64,000 bases of DNA. It comes from Sialis fuliginosa (lineage: Eukaryota; Arthropoda; Insecta; Megaloptera; Sialidae). Both the position numbers and the translations under genes were made by a program. Numbering within the stretch: the stretch's first letter is position 1; each line of letters opens with the position of its first letter. The DNA lies in NCBI GenBank assembly GCA_961205875.1, contig OY540815.1:23249638-23313637 (forward strand), written 5' to 3'. This document shows, piece by piece, positions 43,880 through 54,651 of the stretch. Below the pieces are notes generated by a model. It made no database searches. It was not told where the DNA came from and saw only the letters and a list, made by a program, of their open reading frames with translations.

Positions 43880-44387
43880 GGCGGCTATTATACTATCAAA
43901 TAAATATGTCAAATATCTTTGACAAAGATTTGATCATACTTCTTTGATAAAATAGTAGATTTTGTTTTATTACACTACATAAAATATTTGATAATATTTT
44001 CTCAATATTATCTAGGGATATTTTCTTCTTTTTTGGTGCCTTTTGAATATCAGTGCGTGGATGTTCGTCAATTGACGCGATCGAGGTTTGATTTTACAAC
44101 CGTGTATTGTGGTTTTTATAATCAATAAGTAGATTATCATATAATACTGGATTTTGTTGATATTTATATATTAATAATTATATAACTGTAACTGTCAGTG
44201 ATAACTTGGTAGTCGCCTTTTTGTTTTTGACGTCAAAAAACTTTGATCAAATATAAGAGACTGTCATTAACTATGATCATAGAAATATTATGAAGGTAAA
44301 TATTATAAAAGTTGACTTATTACACTGTCATATTTCTTTAATCAAAGAAATTTTATCATATTTCTTTGATAGTGTAGAATAGTCGCC
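43880..44387. mobile_element. 508-bp inverted-repeat element, TTA-flanked
   Basis: The ends GGCGGCTATTATACTATCAA and, reversed, GGCGACTATTCTACACTATC are inverted repeats, with TTA on both sides (43877-43879 and 44388-44390). A 3-bp TTA duplication points to the PIF/Harbinger group, though TA is also possible. TTTGATA-type words recur inside both ends. It starts only 9 bp after the target duplication of the preceding hAT-like element. Confidence 0.8.
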
Positions 44388-44856
44388 TTAGACATAATAC
44401 CTTGAAATCACAATAAACTTAAAAATTAAGATTTTCCAATAAAAATAAACATATATTCCCCTCTCTGAAAAAATGGCAGCGCCCATGAGTATATGTAACA
44501 GTTAAAACAAAACTACCAACTCAACAAAATATAAAATCGATGTCACCAAACAACAAAACTTTGTTCAATAAAAATTCATATTAAGACAGATCGAAAAGGC
44601 AGATATAAAGTTGTACGGGTTTATACCTGCAGATAAGTTTTCCAATATTATTATGATATCAGAAGAGATAAAAAAGTCTCTCCATCGATTCGATGCGGTT
44701 TGCATGTGATATCTATTGTTTAGTATGCATAAGTAAAGTTCAAGTAAAGTCACCAGCGTGCGAACAGTCCTGCACTGCACAGGTCTGGACTAGGGGGGGG
44801 CAATTATATTTTTTATTAAAAACCAAGGTAAATAAAGAAAAGGTAGTCTCAGCAGC
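44388..44856. other. No gene seen
   Basis: AT-rich, with a G-run near 44793. The 71-codon minus frame at 44565 is unsupported. Confidence 0.45.
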
Positions 44857-45133
44857 TCCTTGACCAATAACGCGGGAATTGACGTCACCACGAAGACATA
44901 ATCAAATGTTAGAAATGTATAATAAAATAGAATATCAATTACAATAAATTCCTCTATTTATTCTTGTTTTCGAATTTTTTGATATTTTAACAATACATAC
45001 AATCAAAGAAGTACAAATTCGATATTGCGAAATCATGAAAAAGCTATCACAGACAATTTTGTCTATTCGGGAAGTGTCATTTTTACTATTCTTAAGTTGG
45101 CAATACGTTATGTGGTTTTGAAAATTGTATATA
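44857..45133 (+). mobile_element. Internal fragment of the pogo-like element
   Basis: CTTGACCAATAACGCGGGAA, CATGAAAAAGCTATCACAGA and CAATTTTGTCTATTCGGGAA match the core of 10424-11131. Both terminal repeats are lost. The fragment runs without a gap into repeat R1 at about 45134. Confidence 0.85.
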
Positions 45134-45345
45134 ACTTTTCACGGCTAAACTGCTGAACCGATCTTGATGAAATTTGGCAGAGAGTTAGCTTGCATCCTAA
45201 GGAAATCGAATAATTTATTAAATATAAAAATAGGTTTGTGACATTTGTATGCGCGATGTGCAAATGCGAAACTAAAAACCTGTTTTATCGACTATGTCAT
45301 ACAAAAATCTAACTTTATGTTGTTGTTTTCACTAATCTAAATTTC
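45134..45345 (+). repeat. Interspersed repeat R1, partial copy
   Basis: CTTTTCACGGCTAAACTGCT, GAACCGATCTTGATGAAATT, AAACTAAAAACCTGTTTTAT and CGACTAT follow as in 11365-11660 reversed. The start with ATATTATAAATGCG is missing because the pogo-like fragment abuts. Confidence 0.85.
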
Positions 45346-45748
45346 ACGCGAATAACTTTATAAAAACGCAAAAGAAATAAAATAAAAATAACAGATTTGA
45401 AAAAAAAAAATTCAAAATTTATATGAAAACAAAAAAATCAATTAGTTTTTGTTTTGCCTGAATCCACCCCAGTAAAAAAGTAGGTACCTATTACATTCCT
45501 GTTGTGATATGTTCATGCGAGCACTTGTAGACATTGAGATCCTGTTGGCAAAATATTTTTCTTCACTCCGCGCATCTCAAAGAACAATGTTGTATATGAA
45601 AACTTGCATGTGAAACTCCTTACTGCACGAGAGCAATTTTTATCAAAATGCTTCACTTATTATATAATATAAACTCACTCGAGCACAACTTTATAAATAT
45701 CTTTCTTGCTTCCATTTTTTTGTTAAAGGTTTTTGAATGTAATATTCA
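45346..45748. other. No feature seen
   Basis: AT-rich with no recognised frame, repeat or motif. Confidence 0.5.
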
Positions 45749-45750
45749 TA

Positions 45751-46239
45751 AGGTAGTGGCACCAGTCTTGGCAAGGACCCCAGTAATGGCAAATTTTTAA
45801 TTAAATATACTGAATTAGAAATATTTGTTGATATTTGATTACTACCATTTCTGAATATTAATCTATATACATTTAACTGTCTTTGATGACAATCGGCCAA
45901 TAGGTGTCAAAATGGTGGACATTTAAACTAATTATTAGTAAAATTTATTTATTAATTATTATATTATCATAGTAACTGCTTTACATTGTTTCAAATTTGA
46001 CGATTCTTTCTTTGATATCTTTTGTGTCGTGGTACTTATCATTTTGTAATCATTAGCAAGTGTTACCTTTGCCATTACTGGAGAAAAAACATGAACAAAA
46101 TAAAAGAGTATAATTTAAAAAACAAACTATATTTGCGGACTTTGGTAAATTAATGAGAATTACAAAAAACAAGCCCATTAATAAAAAAAAAACAAACGAA
46201 AACATGCTCTTATAGCGGCCATAACTGGTGCCTTTACCT
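45751..46239 (+). mobile_element. Family M element, 489 bp, TA-flanked
   Basis: Left end AGGTAGTGGCACCAGTCTTG and right end CTGGTGCCTTTACCT, with TA at 45749-45750 and 46240-46241. The core has GGCCAATAGGTGTCAAAATG and GTTTCAAATTTGACGATTC. A 69-codon frame at the left edge is not conserved in sister copies. Confidence 0.9.
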
Positions 46240-46760
46240 TAGATGCTTCTTGTGAAATATGATTATAGATAAAAACTGGCTAGAATTCAACAAGTTTTAA
46301 AATGATGATTTCTAAATACAAAATTGATTTGTGACGCTCCATTAATCTTTAAAATACTATTCCTATAAAAAAGTATTATATCAGATACTTAATCTTCTTT
46401 ATAAATAGACATTTTATTTAACCAATGTACCACATAAAATAAATAATATAAAGAAGAGAGAGACTAAATAAGTCATCCATAAATATCGATAAAGCTGACC
46501 TGGTTGTATTCACCGCCACATCTCGACATATACAATATTTACAAATCCAATTAGAAATAAAAGCCAAATGCATTAAGGTGGAGAGACACTGGCACACACT
46601 CACATATCAAGGAGGGGTTTTAAACTATATAGATACAGGGATATACAATAATATCTTACAATAAATGAGTACAAGAAATGTTTAGCAAACATATGTATGG
46701 CAGGTATCTAATTTCCAAGAGAAATAGTTGAAATTTTTTGATAAATCTTAAGTACCCATA
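46240..46760. other. No feature seen
   Basis: AT-rich, no supported frame. Confidence 0.5.
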
Positions 46761-46862
46761 CAGGATCTTGGCTTCTGGATGTAAGCCGCGTCGGTTTGGT
46801 CGTGTTATAGGCCAACGTTTCGTCACACATTGCAGTGGACATCTTCAGGGCTCTTCTAAAAG
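46761..46862 (-). repeat. Retroelement-like fragment, paralogue of 9955-10050
   Basis: CTTGGCTTCTGGATGTAAGC and CGTTTCGTCACACATTGCAG. On the minus strand CCTGAAGATGTCCACTGC precedes GTGTGACGAAACG; GTC/GAC and CAC/GTG could pair, a degraded version of the CTGATGA-stem-GAAAC order seen at 20338. The 98-codon minus-strand frame here (46708-47004) overlaps the repeat and is not taken as a gene. Confidence 0.6.
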
Positions 46863-48625
46863 TGCATATATTTTTTAAATCCAAAATAATAATTCCGTAG
46901 TCAGCTATTTGTATTATTGTGTGATCCCCTTGTTGATTTTTCAAGACCCGCCATTGCATATGTATATATTTTATTGGCGAACCCTGTACAAACACACAAC
47001 ACACAGGGCGTCCCGGTAAAGAGATAAATAAAGATTATCTAAAATTTATCATCGGCCGGGCGCGGGGGCACGGGGTCTATCCGTTCTCGCGGCTGCTAGC
47101 TTATTTATGCTGTACGAAATGGAAGTTATTCGGCAATAAAGTGAGGAATCAGTGTAAAATTACTTCCGTTTTGTATTTTCACGCACGCGTTTATCACGTA
47201 TTTGCATACGCAATACTTTCTCATCTTGGGCTTGAAAAGAATTTATGAATTCGGCGGTGGGTGTCTTAAAAATCGATATCTCCAAGTGGTACCGGTTGTA
47301 ATTAAAAGATCTGGGAGATAGGTGAGAGGTCATATCTGGGGGTAAGTTGTAGGAAGATTCAATGGGGTTACCTCTCCTCCCCCCCCCCACCAAACCCCTA
47401 CACCCCTGCGTATCTCTGAAATTAAGGAAGAATGAGAAAACTATTAAAATATTACCAAATGTATGAAAATTGACGAGGATGTTTTTATTAGTATTTTAAT
47501 GCAATAAAAAAAAATTATTTGATTTAATAATAATAAAACTAAATTCTAATTGATGGATTATAAACGATAACCTTTAAAAAAGCATATTATTCATATTATT
47601 TAGTACATTTAGACGACATATTTTCTGTAATAAAAAGGAACACATCATTTAAAAAACTACTGAATAGATTTTGATGAAACTTTCACTAGTACAAAGCCAA
47701 AGATCATATTATTAGTTTACGTCATTTGATAACTGTGCAGGCCCGTATCGATGAAAATTTGCATTGATATTTTTTAATCGTGAAAACGATTTGATTTTGA
47801 AACTGTGGAAAATTATATTCTCTTGAAAATTTATTTTTTAAATATAAATACATAGATTATTATCTTAAATTAATATAACATTCTTCTATATGGTATTTCT
47901 TTAAGAAAATATATTAAATTATAAAAATTGTGTTTTCTACATATTTTGTAATTTTTACAGCTTCGTAAAACTATTTGTATAGCTATAATTTCGTTAAATT
48001 ATTTGTATAGTACCGAATGTAATTACATTTTTAGTGTCAATAATAATAATATAATAGTAATGACGTTAAAATATATTCACTTTAAATCTACATCGTGAAT
48101 TCCGGGACACCTCTAAAAATTTTAGTTACCAAAAATTTTTTTTTTAATTTATTTCTTTATCTTCGAAGGAATCTACGAATCTCCATTGGGATACTATCAT
48201 CTGAGAAACCGACCGAGTATCCCACATACAGAAAAATCAATACCTGAAGTGGTAGCGCTATGTTTAACTATAATTAAAAGATCTCACGGATACCAGAAGG
48301 ATTAAATTATACTGATACATTATGAGATAATTCGACATTTAATTTTACCTCCTTCCAATTTTGTGACCATAAATCCATTCGTACCCATTACTTATCCAAA
48401 GCTTTTTTCGCATAGGAGATAACACATTTTATTTGCAATTAATTCTGTCTCGGCTGGATATTGTTTTCGTGAAATAAATGAAAGTAATTGTTGTATCTGA
48501 TAAGTGCAATATCATTTGCATAACTGCCTATAATAAAAATTAAATAAAACTATAGTTTTGATCGTCATCTTCTTTATAACCTCAAAAAATATATGTATCT
48601 ATCTATGTTATATTTATTTTATTTT
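46863..48625. other. No gene supported; GC-rich patch at 47040-47110
   Basis: CATCGGCCGGGCGCGGGGGC followed by CCGTTCTCGCGGCTGCTAG is markedly GC-rich. The minus strand is open for 77 codons at 47160-47393 with no recognised domain. AACTACTGAATAGATTTTGA near 47656 looks like an interspersed repeat. From 47800 to 48625 there is only AT-rich sequence. Confidence 0.4.
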
Positions 48626-48627
48626 TA

Positions 48628-49128
48628 AGGTACTGGCGCCAGTCTTGGATATGACCCCAGTAATGGCTATTTTTTTAAATTAAATGTACTGAATTATTTC
48701 TGAATATTAATCTAACTGTCTTACAGCGTGATTTGATGAAAATCGGCCAATAGTTGTCAAAATGGAGGACATTTACACTAATTATTAGTATAATTTATTT
48801 ATTAATTATTATATTATCATAGCAACTGCTTTATATTGTTTCAAATTTGACGATTCTTTCTTTTATATCTTTTGTGTCGTAGTACTTATCATTAGCAAGT
48901 GTCCATCACTGCGTGCTCATTACTGGTTTTACTTTATCCATTACTGGAAAAAAAACATAAACAAAATAAAAGGCTATAATTTAAAAAACAAACTATATTT
49001 GGGGACTTTGATAAATAAATTGATTAAATAAAGAGTTACTTGTTTTATTAATAATATGAGTTTATGAGAATTAATTAATTAAATAGTAAACCTTGCTCTT
49101 ATAGCGGCCATAACTGGTGCCAGTACCT
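48628..49128 (+). mobile_element. Family M element, 501 bp, best ends
   Basis: AGGTACTGGCGCCAGTCTTG at the left and CTGGTGCCAGTACCT at the right are near-perfect inverted repeats; ACTGG-NN-CCAGT inside each is itself palindromic. TA lies on both sides (48626-48627, 49129-49130). No transposase frame. Confidence 0.92.
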
Positions 49129-49130
49129 TA

Positions 49131-49405
49131 CCTACTTTTCAGTTTTTTTTAAGTCGGTTGTATTTTTTTTCTTAAATTTTTTTTTATTAAATGAATAAAG
49201 TAAATAAAAATCTATCTTTTTTTATATAATTGGTCGATTTGTCTTCTGGACAACTCAAGTTTACAAATGTATATTTTCTCGCCCATTTATTATAAACCCA
49301 TTCTTTATTTTGATGAGGGTATAATTATATAAGTAATATATGAATGTATGTATAATAATTATTAATAATAGATGATTTATTTAAATTTAATACGACTTAT
49401 TACAA
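49131..49405. other. AT-rich spacer
   Basis: TTTTTTTTAAGTCGGTTGTA near 49146 recalls the arms at 39241-39260. Nothing else is recognised. Confidence 0.4.
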
Positions 49406-49490
49406 TGTTATTTATCTTCGTTTCAGGTATGTGGAGAATTTACTTCAGTATAAAAACTCATTGTCAGAAATAACCAACCCATTTGTAAGT
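49406..49490 (+). promoter_or_regulatory. Candidate recursive-splicing site or 58-nt exon
   Basis: TTATTTATCTTCGTTTCAG (ending 49426) is joined directly to a donor-like GTATGT, and a strong donor GTAAGT starts at 49485. The 58 bases between (49427-49484) are open in one frame, giving YVENLLQYKNSLSEITNPF after one leftover base. If the candidate at 12564-12600 were spliced straight to this one, the joint would read TAG, so they cannot be consecutive coding exons in these frames. Either a ratchet site with its short exon or a real small exon is possible; the peptide matches no family I recognise. Confidence 0.45.
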
Positions 49491-50044
49491 ATATATTTAT
49501 TTATGTATAAATAATAATCAAAATTATAATAATGTACATATTATATTAATTATTTATTCTCGTTTCTTTGTTTGACTGTTCATATCCTTATTTAAGGACC
49601 CTAAGTTAAAAAATACTAGAGGCACTGTAAACTATAAGAACACAGATAATAATTATTATACATAGTAATAATTTTTATTTGGTTTTATTTAGGTAAAATG
49701 CAATATTATTTTTAATAGAATTTACTTCCATTCGGAAAGCTCATTAGTATTATCCGAGTTCTAGTTATTATGTACAATTAAATAGCAACATAAGAATGTA
49801 AAAATATGTACATACAATTTACTTCTTGCATTCTGATACATTTTGTCAAACAAAAAATAAATATTGTTTCATATTCAACAGAAATTAACATAACCTCATT
49901 CTTATACATACACATATACACATACATACAGGTGATTATAAAGTTAATAACTATACTCTTAAAATATATTTTATATTATTCAAAATATAAACTCAAAATT
50001 GGTTAAAATAGCAGTTACTTTAAACAATCTTATGAACTACCTTT
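49491..50044. other. AT-rich stretch, weaker splice-like site
   Basis: At about 49672-49698 TTTGGTTTTATTTAG is joined to GTAAAA, a weaker acceptor-donor pair. CATACACATATACACATACATACA-type simple sequence lies near 49908-49930. No gene. Confidence 0.4.
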
Positions 50045-50277
50045 GTAGGAAATGCCAGCCTTGACGATGGGCCCAATAGTGGGTTTTAAGTGTTGCTTTT
50101 TCGATATTAGTCCCAATCCAGGCCAACCTTCAGTGACCTATTCTTTACCCAAGATTGGGCCAACTCTAAGCCAGCCTTGGTCGAGTCTTGAACGAAGTTA
50201 TCATTTGTATCTTGACCCAGTGTTGGCTAGCATTGGTGCAAGTCTGGGGCAACCCTGACCCTTTTGTAATTTCCTAC
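50045..50277. mobile_element. 233-bp element with short terminal inverted repeats
   Basis: GTAGGAAAT at the left end and ATTTCCTAC at the right end enclose a less AT-rich body with recurring GCCAGCCTTG, GGGCCAA and TTGGC words (50054, 50156, 50170). The 68-codon frame inside (starting MPALTMGP) nearly fills the element but has the repetitive G/P/L composition expected from such words. Target duplication unclear. Confidence 0.6.
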
Positions 50278-50849
50278 ATGTTTATTTATATTATCAAAAT
50301 TTAATGATTTTTTAAAATTATTATTATAAACATTATGTTTGTCCTAGACATTTTTCATAAAGTTCACCATTTTAAATCCACCTGTATATATAACTCACAC
50401 ACACACACACGCACACTTAGCAGTGGCAGTTGCGAGTAAAAAAAAAGAATCAAACTCGAATATACGTGTAATCTTTCGGCAATTTTACGGTAGCAAAGGT
50501 AACGGCAGCGGCTATATCTATAATGGCAGCAGCCTACCGACGGGCGCAGAGGTGGGAGGGAAACAGGGGGGGGGTTAATGGTGCCGAGTAATTTCCATAC
50601 CACATTACCTGGCTCTGGCAACATTCGGATATGATTTATGGGCCGATATTTGCAGGAATAATGCAGCTAGAGAAGACGGTAATTGTTGCTTCTATACGTT
50701 CGCATTTTATAACCGTTATTTTGTGTGTTTTAGTGAAGGAAAAATTGAGATCACCCTCAGAGCTAAATCAAGGGTTCTAGTAGACATACTGTGTATTTTT
50801 AACCGCTCAAAATTTTTATTCGCAATTTAAGAAAATTAAAATCTGATTA
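50278..50849. other. CA run and a GC-richer unique patch
   Basis: A CA run lies at 50397-50416. From about 50420 to 50700 the sequence is less AT-rich (GGTAACGGCAGCGGC; GCAGCAGCCTACCGACGGGC) with a G-run near 50565. No coding frame with a known domain; possibly regulatory. Confidence 0.4.
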
Positions 50850-50990
50850 TCGATTCAAAAGTTACGGCCATTTTTCTCCGAAAATTTGGAAAATTTAAAA
50901 CTATAAAAGGTTATATCTCGAGAACGGTTTCAGATACAGACATGTGGTTTATAAAAACATCATTAACATATTTTTGACTAATGTAAAGTA
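50850..50990 (+). repeat. Single arm of the 34238-34961 fold-back family
   Basis: GTTACGGCCATTTTTCTCCG, TTATATCTCGAGAACGGTTT and CAGATACAGACATGTGGTTT match the right arm at 34735-34835. Confidence 0.75.
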
Positions 50991-51236
50991 AAATTCTGAG
51001 ATTGTATAAGTATATATTAAAAATGATATTTTATATATACATATAAAAAAACTTATAAGCGTTTTAAATATTTTTTTCCAGAAATCAGCATTTTAACATC
51101 AATTTTCTATAAATATCAATAAAATAGCAATATATAACCCTACTATTGAGCTATCGGAAAAAATGACCCAACCGACAACTGGCATTATTAGAAAATAATT
51201 TTATTCTCTACAAAATGACATCCTTAAATTTTTTTG

Positions 51237-51350
51237 TCAGTTATCAAGAATCAGTAATACCAACTTTGGTAGTTTAGAATAATGTTTCAATGTTTTCAAA
51301 TGGGAAACGAGACTCCCCTTTGCGGCACCTCTCAAAACTGAACTATCCCT
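51237..51350 (+). repeat. Dispersed repeat, paralogue of 26815-26925
   Basis: AATCAGTAATACCAACTTTG, AATGGGAAACGAGACTCCCC and TTTGCGGCACCTCTCAAAAC agree with the first copy. Confidence 0.8.
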
Positions 51351-51912
51351 CGGAAAGGATTTATTTATTATTTCGTAATGAGAGCAAAAAAAATTGCTTT
51401 TTTTTGACATATTATGCACGAGGATATGAAATGTTATTTTTTTGTAAATAAATAAAACAGTTTTGAATTTAAATTAAAAAAGATCAAAAAAAAAAAAATT
51501 ATATATATTCAAATACTACAAATACTGTTTTAATATTAATAGTCGGAAATGATTCTGGTATTTATTTCTATATGTATATCTGTAATCTATTTTCGTTTAA
51601 TATATAGTAGTAATGATAATTTCGCATGTATGTAGTTTCTATTTTATAAAATATTGGATACGATCAAATATAAAGCTTTTTGGTTTATTGAATTTAATAT
51701 ATTATTAGTTGCGAAGCTTTATTTTGTAATATTCGATCGACAACTATTAGAAATTATTTATAATAATTTAATCCTATTATCTGTTAATAAATTTCTTATA
51801 TGTATGTATAAACAAAATCGATTTATATATTACCTAGATAAAATATTATATTTTTTACTGAAAAGTATTATAACGTAGTAGATTTAACCTTGGGTTGCAT
51901 AAAGCAAAATTA
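51351..51912. other. AT-rich stretch, no feature seen
   Basis: Very AT-rich; the 74-codon frame at 51654 is low complexity and unsupported. Confidence 0.5.
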
Positions 51913-52099
51913 ATAATGATTAGTTAATCAGTTCTTTTCAAAACATTGTTACGTCAATTCTAAAAAACAATAATGGTTATTATAAATTTTACATATAAGG
52001 TTAAAAATTATCATATTTAGTGAATTGTTAATTTACTAATTAAGATTATGTTAAGAATTAGCATTAATCATAGTTTGAAAACAACTAATTAACTAATCG
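51913..52099. repeat. 187-bp inverted repeat
   Basis: AATGATTAGTTAATCAGTTC on the left faces AACTAATTAACTAATCGT on the right, and GTTCTTTTCAAAACATTG faces its approximate complement CATAGTTTGAAAACAAC. This is probably a small AT-rich transposon remnant with about 45-bp arms. Confidence 0.65.
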
Positions 52100-52780
52100 T
52101 AAATATATAATAAATTACATTTTAACAGTAACAAAAAATAATTTCAAACTTTTTGTACTTTTCATGAATAGATATATTTTTCTGTAAATAATTTAATAAT
52201 TATTGAAATGATTTGAAATTTTAATATGTCAAAATAGACTATATAACAAACATTTTAAAACCACCCCGAAGTTTTTGTGATTTATAGTTACAAAGTTCTA
52301 AGTCGCCAAAAAAGATAATATTATTTTTAAATTTATAAATCCTAAATTACACTTTAACAGTAACAAAAACGAATAAATATTAGATATGAAATAAAAATAC
52401 TGTGTATAAAATTTCTCACATTATCCGGTAATATGTAAGTAACGAACGAACAAAAATATACCACTAACAAAAAAGTTGTAATTCAATAATCAAAGCGAAA
52501 AACCGGCACCACTAATGCCCACGGGTAAAATAACCACGTTTGTTAATATTGCACAACGCAATTACTACGTTGGTGGAAAAAAATACCACGTTGTTTAAGG
52601 CTATGTTACTCTTGTACATGTGTGTTCGATATATGTTTCAAATATACTAATATATAATTAGTATAATCTGTGTCGGACGTTCATAAACCATGCCAGTGGC
52701 GTAGATAGCTTTTTGCGATGGGAGGGGGGGGGGGATAAATAAAAAAATATCTGCCTTGGGAACCACGGTACTTTCTTATA
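52100..52780. other. No gene seen
   Basis: CCAGTGGCGTAGATAGC near 52693 followed by a G-run is a hAT-like terminal motif. ACATTTTAACAGTAACAAAAA recurs within 52115-52370 in slightly altered form. Nothing else is clear. Confidence 0.45.
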
Positions 52781-52801
52781 CCTAACCTAACCTAACCTAA
52801 C
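52781..52801. repeat. Short interstitial telomere-type repeat, (CCTAA)4
   Basis: Four perfect CCTAA units (TTAGG on the other strand, the usual arthropod telomere unit) followed by CAGTG. It may derive from repair with telomere sequence or be chance simple sequence. Confidence 0.7.
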
Positions 52802-52917
52802 AGTGAATTGTATATGTGATTCTTTGTTTATTAAAACATTTCTAACAAACTAACAAGAAAGAACAAAATGAATAATTTTATATTTATATAACAAGTGATT
52901 TTTTTTAACGTAATAAC

Positions 52918-53420
52918 TGAAAAGGGATGTTTACTCTTGTAAACTTTTGGATTTTTGAATTATTTTTGAAATAAGAAAAAAATGTTTTAGATAAAAAATG
53001 TCGAGTATGTTATTATCTATAATTTATTCCCCATACATTTTTTTCTCTGTTATGAACCATTTGAATTATAATAATTTTTTTTCTTCAAAAATTCGTTTTT
53101 ACAAAAAAATTAATAGAACATAAATTATAGATATAGATATTACCTACATTTTTTAACTTGACCATTTTTCTCTATTTTGCACTGTTTCAGAGTAATTCGA
53201 AAAATTAAAAAATCGACGTAGGTAAACATCCGTATCCGGTTGAAAGATCGTTTTCAAAAATAGGACGTTTTCGTCCCAGATTTGTCATATTTGAGTTACA
53301 GCGCTTACAGACAGACAGACAAACAGACAGACAAACAGACAGACAGACAGACGGACATACAGACATCATGGCGAAAATAGTCAGAATGGATTCAGAGAAG
53401 GTCAAAATAGATAATTAAAA
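52918..53420 (-). repeat. Repeat with inverted arms and a CAGA microsatellite
   Basis: GGATGTTTACTC near 52926 faces GTAAACATCC near 53222, and TATTATCTATAATTTAT faces ATAAATTATAGATAT, so the left part folds back. The right part holds a CAGA/CAAA array (53308-53352) between CTTACAGACAGACAG and GACATCATGGCGAAAATAGT. The region 53268-53420 is the inverted partner of 196-302. The 66-codon frame over the array is artefact. Confidence 0.75.
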
Positions 53421-53424
53421 ATAA

Positions 53425-53822
53425 AAAAATTAAAAATATTTGGGTTCTGTTTACGTGGACTTATGACCTGCAAAACATTAATCCTTATCGGAATAAATGA
53501 TTTCATCGTCATAAGTACTTAATGTATAATTTGCCCTTTACAGCATCTAATTTGGTCTTTTGGTTTAGAAAATAACTTGAAATATATATACAGTAACATA
53601 TTATTCGTGACAATTCACGTAAGACGAAGTGTCGCGGGGCTGAGGGAATGATTCAGCGCTTGGCTGGCAGTTGTTTATTTTGTTTTCAATTATTAACTTT
53701 TAAATTTAAACAGAACAAAAATTATTAATTAATTATTAATTAATCGTGTTTGTACTTAATTCAACTATATTTTTTCAAAAATCCTAAACAATAATTCCGT
53801 AGTCCACGCGGGCACAGCTAGT
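53425..53822 (+). mobile_element. Helitron-like repeat, paralogue of 63340-63784
   Basis: Shared in order: AAAATATTTGGGTTCTGTTT, CTTATGACCTGCAAAACATT, TTGCCCTTTACAGCATCTAA, and at the far end TAATCGTGTTTGTACTTAAT and AATTCCGTAGTCCACGCGGG. It ends GGCACAGCTAG before T, which resembles a Helitron-type 3' end. The middle (about 53590-53700) differs fully between the two copies. Class inferred from the end only. Confidence 0.65.
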
Positions 53823-54650
53823 TTTATATATAAATAGGACAAACAAAATGTATAAAAATGAAAATTCTAGTTATTTTAATAGAGAAATTCTTTTAAACTG
53901 TAGTTGCATTTTATTATTCTAATGAAATGTTATTATGTATAAGAAAATATACATTTTAAGACAACCGTCCCATATAAGAATGTCTATATAGTTCCATACT
54001 TACACAATGTTAAGAACTGCTGTGATATAAAAAATTATATAAAAGAAAAGAAGACCTTTTTTAGTTCTTGAAATAATTTTGATGATGCTTTTTTGGATGA
54101 TATAGAAAGTAAAGCAAAAAAAGGTATCCACATATAATATGGTGACAATTTTCACAAAATTTACGCCTGTATCTTTCGTTTCATGCTACCGGAAATAAAT
54201 TGTAAAAAATATTTTTGATTTTTTCTTAAAATAGTGAAAATCGGAATACATAAAAACGGCTATTATTTGAAATGAAGTTTTGAAAAGTTTTTAAATTTCA
54301 TCATTTCTCTCTGAAATCATATTAAATAGCATTTGTTTGTATCAATAACCTCCCCTTTTCCTCACCCCCTCTTACCGCCGGCCCCTTATGATTCATGCAG
54401 TTCGAAGAGTAGCAGGTACACATACATATGGCCCCAGTATCGAACTGCAAATATTGCATGTTTAAAGGCAACAAACAACGTATCACGGGAAAACGTGAAG
54501 CGATGAACAGAATTTATTCCTTCCCTCAAAATATAGATACACATCCTATAATTTAGCCACGAAGTCGTTTAAACCGTTCGTGAATCCATCACACTGAAAA
54601 AATATACACTACCATAATATATTTCATGCTCTTGTGCATTTAATTCTTTG
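53823..54650. other. No gene seen
   Basis: AT-rich except about 54350-54440, a C-rich then mixed patch. No recognised frame or repeat. Confidence 0.45.
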
Positions 54651-54651
54651 A

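Noticed and set aside
46708-47004. 98-codon minus-strand frame
   Set aside because: It overlaps the retroelement-like fragment at 46761-46862, and its paralogue at 9955-10050 is not open in that frame. No domain was recognised.
12564-49484. Splicing the 37-nt and 58-nt candidates directly together as coding exons
   Set aside because: In the only open frames the joint creates a TAG stop, so they cannot be consecutive coding exons.
50052-50258. 68-codon frame starting MPALTMGP
   Set aside because: It fills a small inverted-repeat element composed of recurring GC-richer words. A protein is not needed to explain the open frame.
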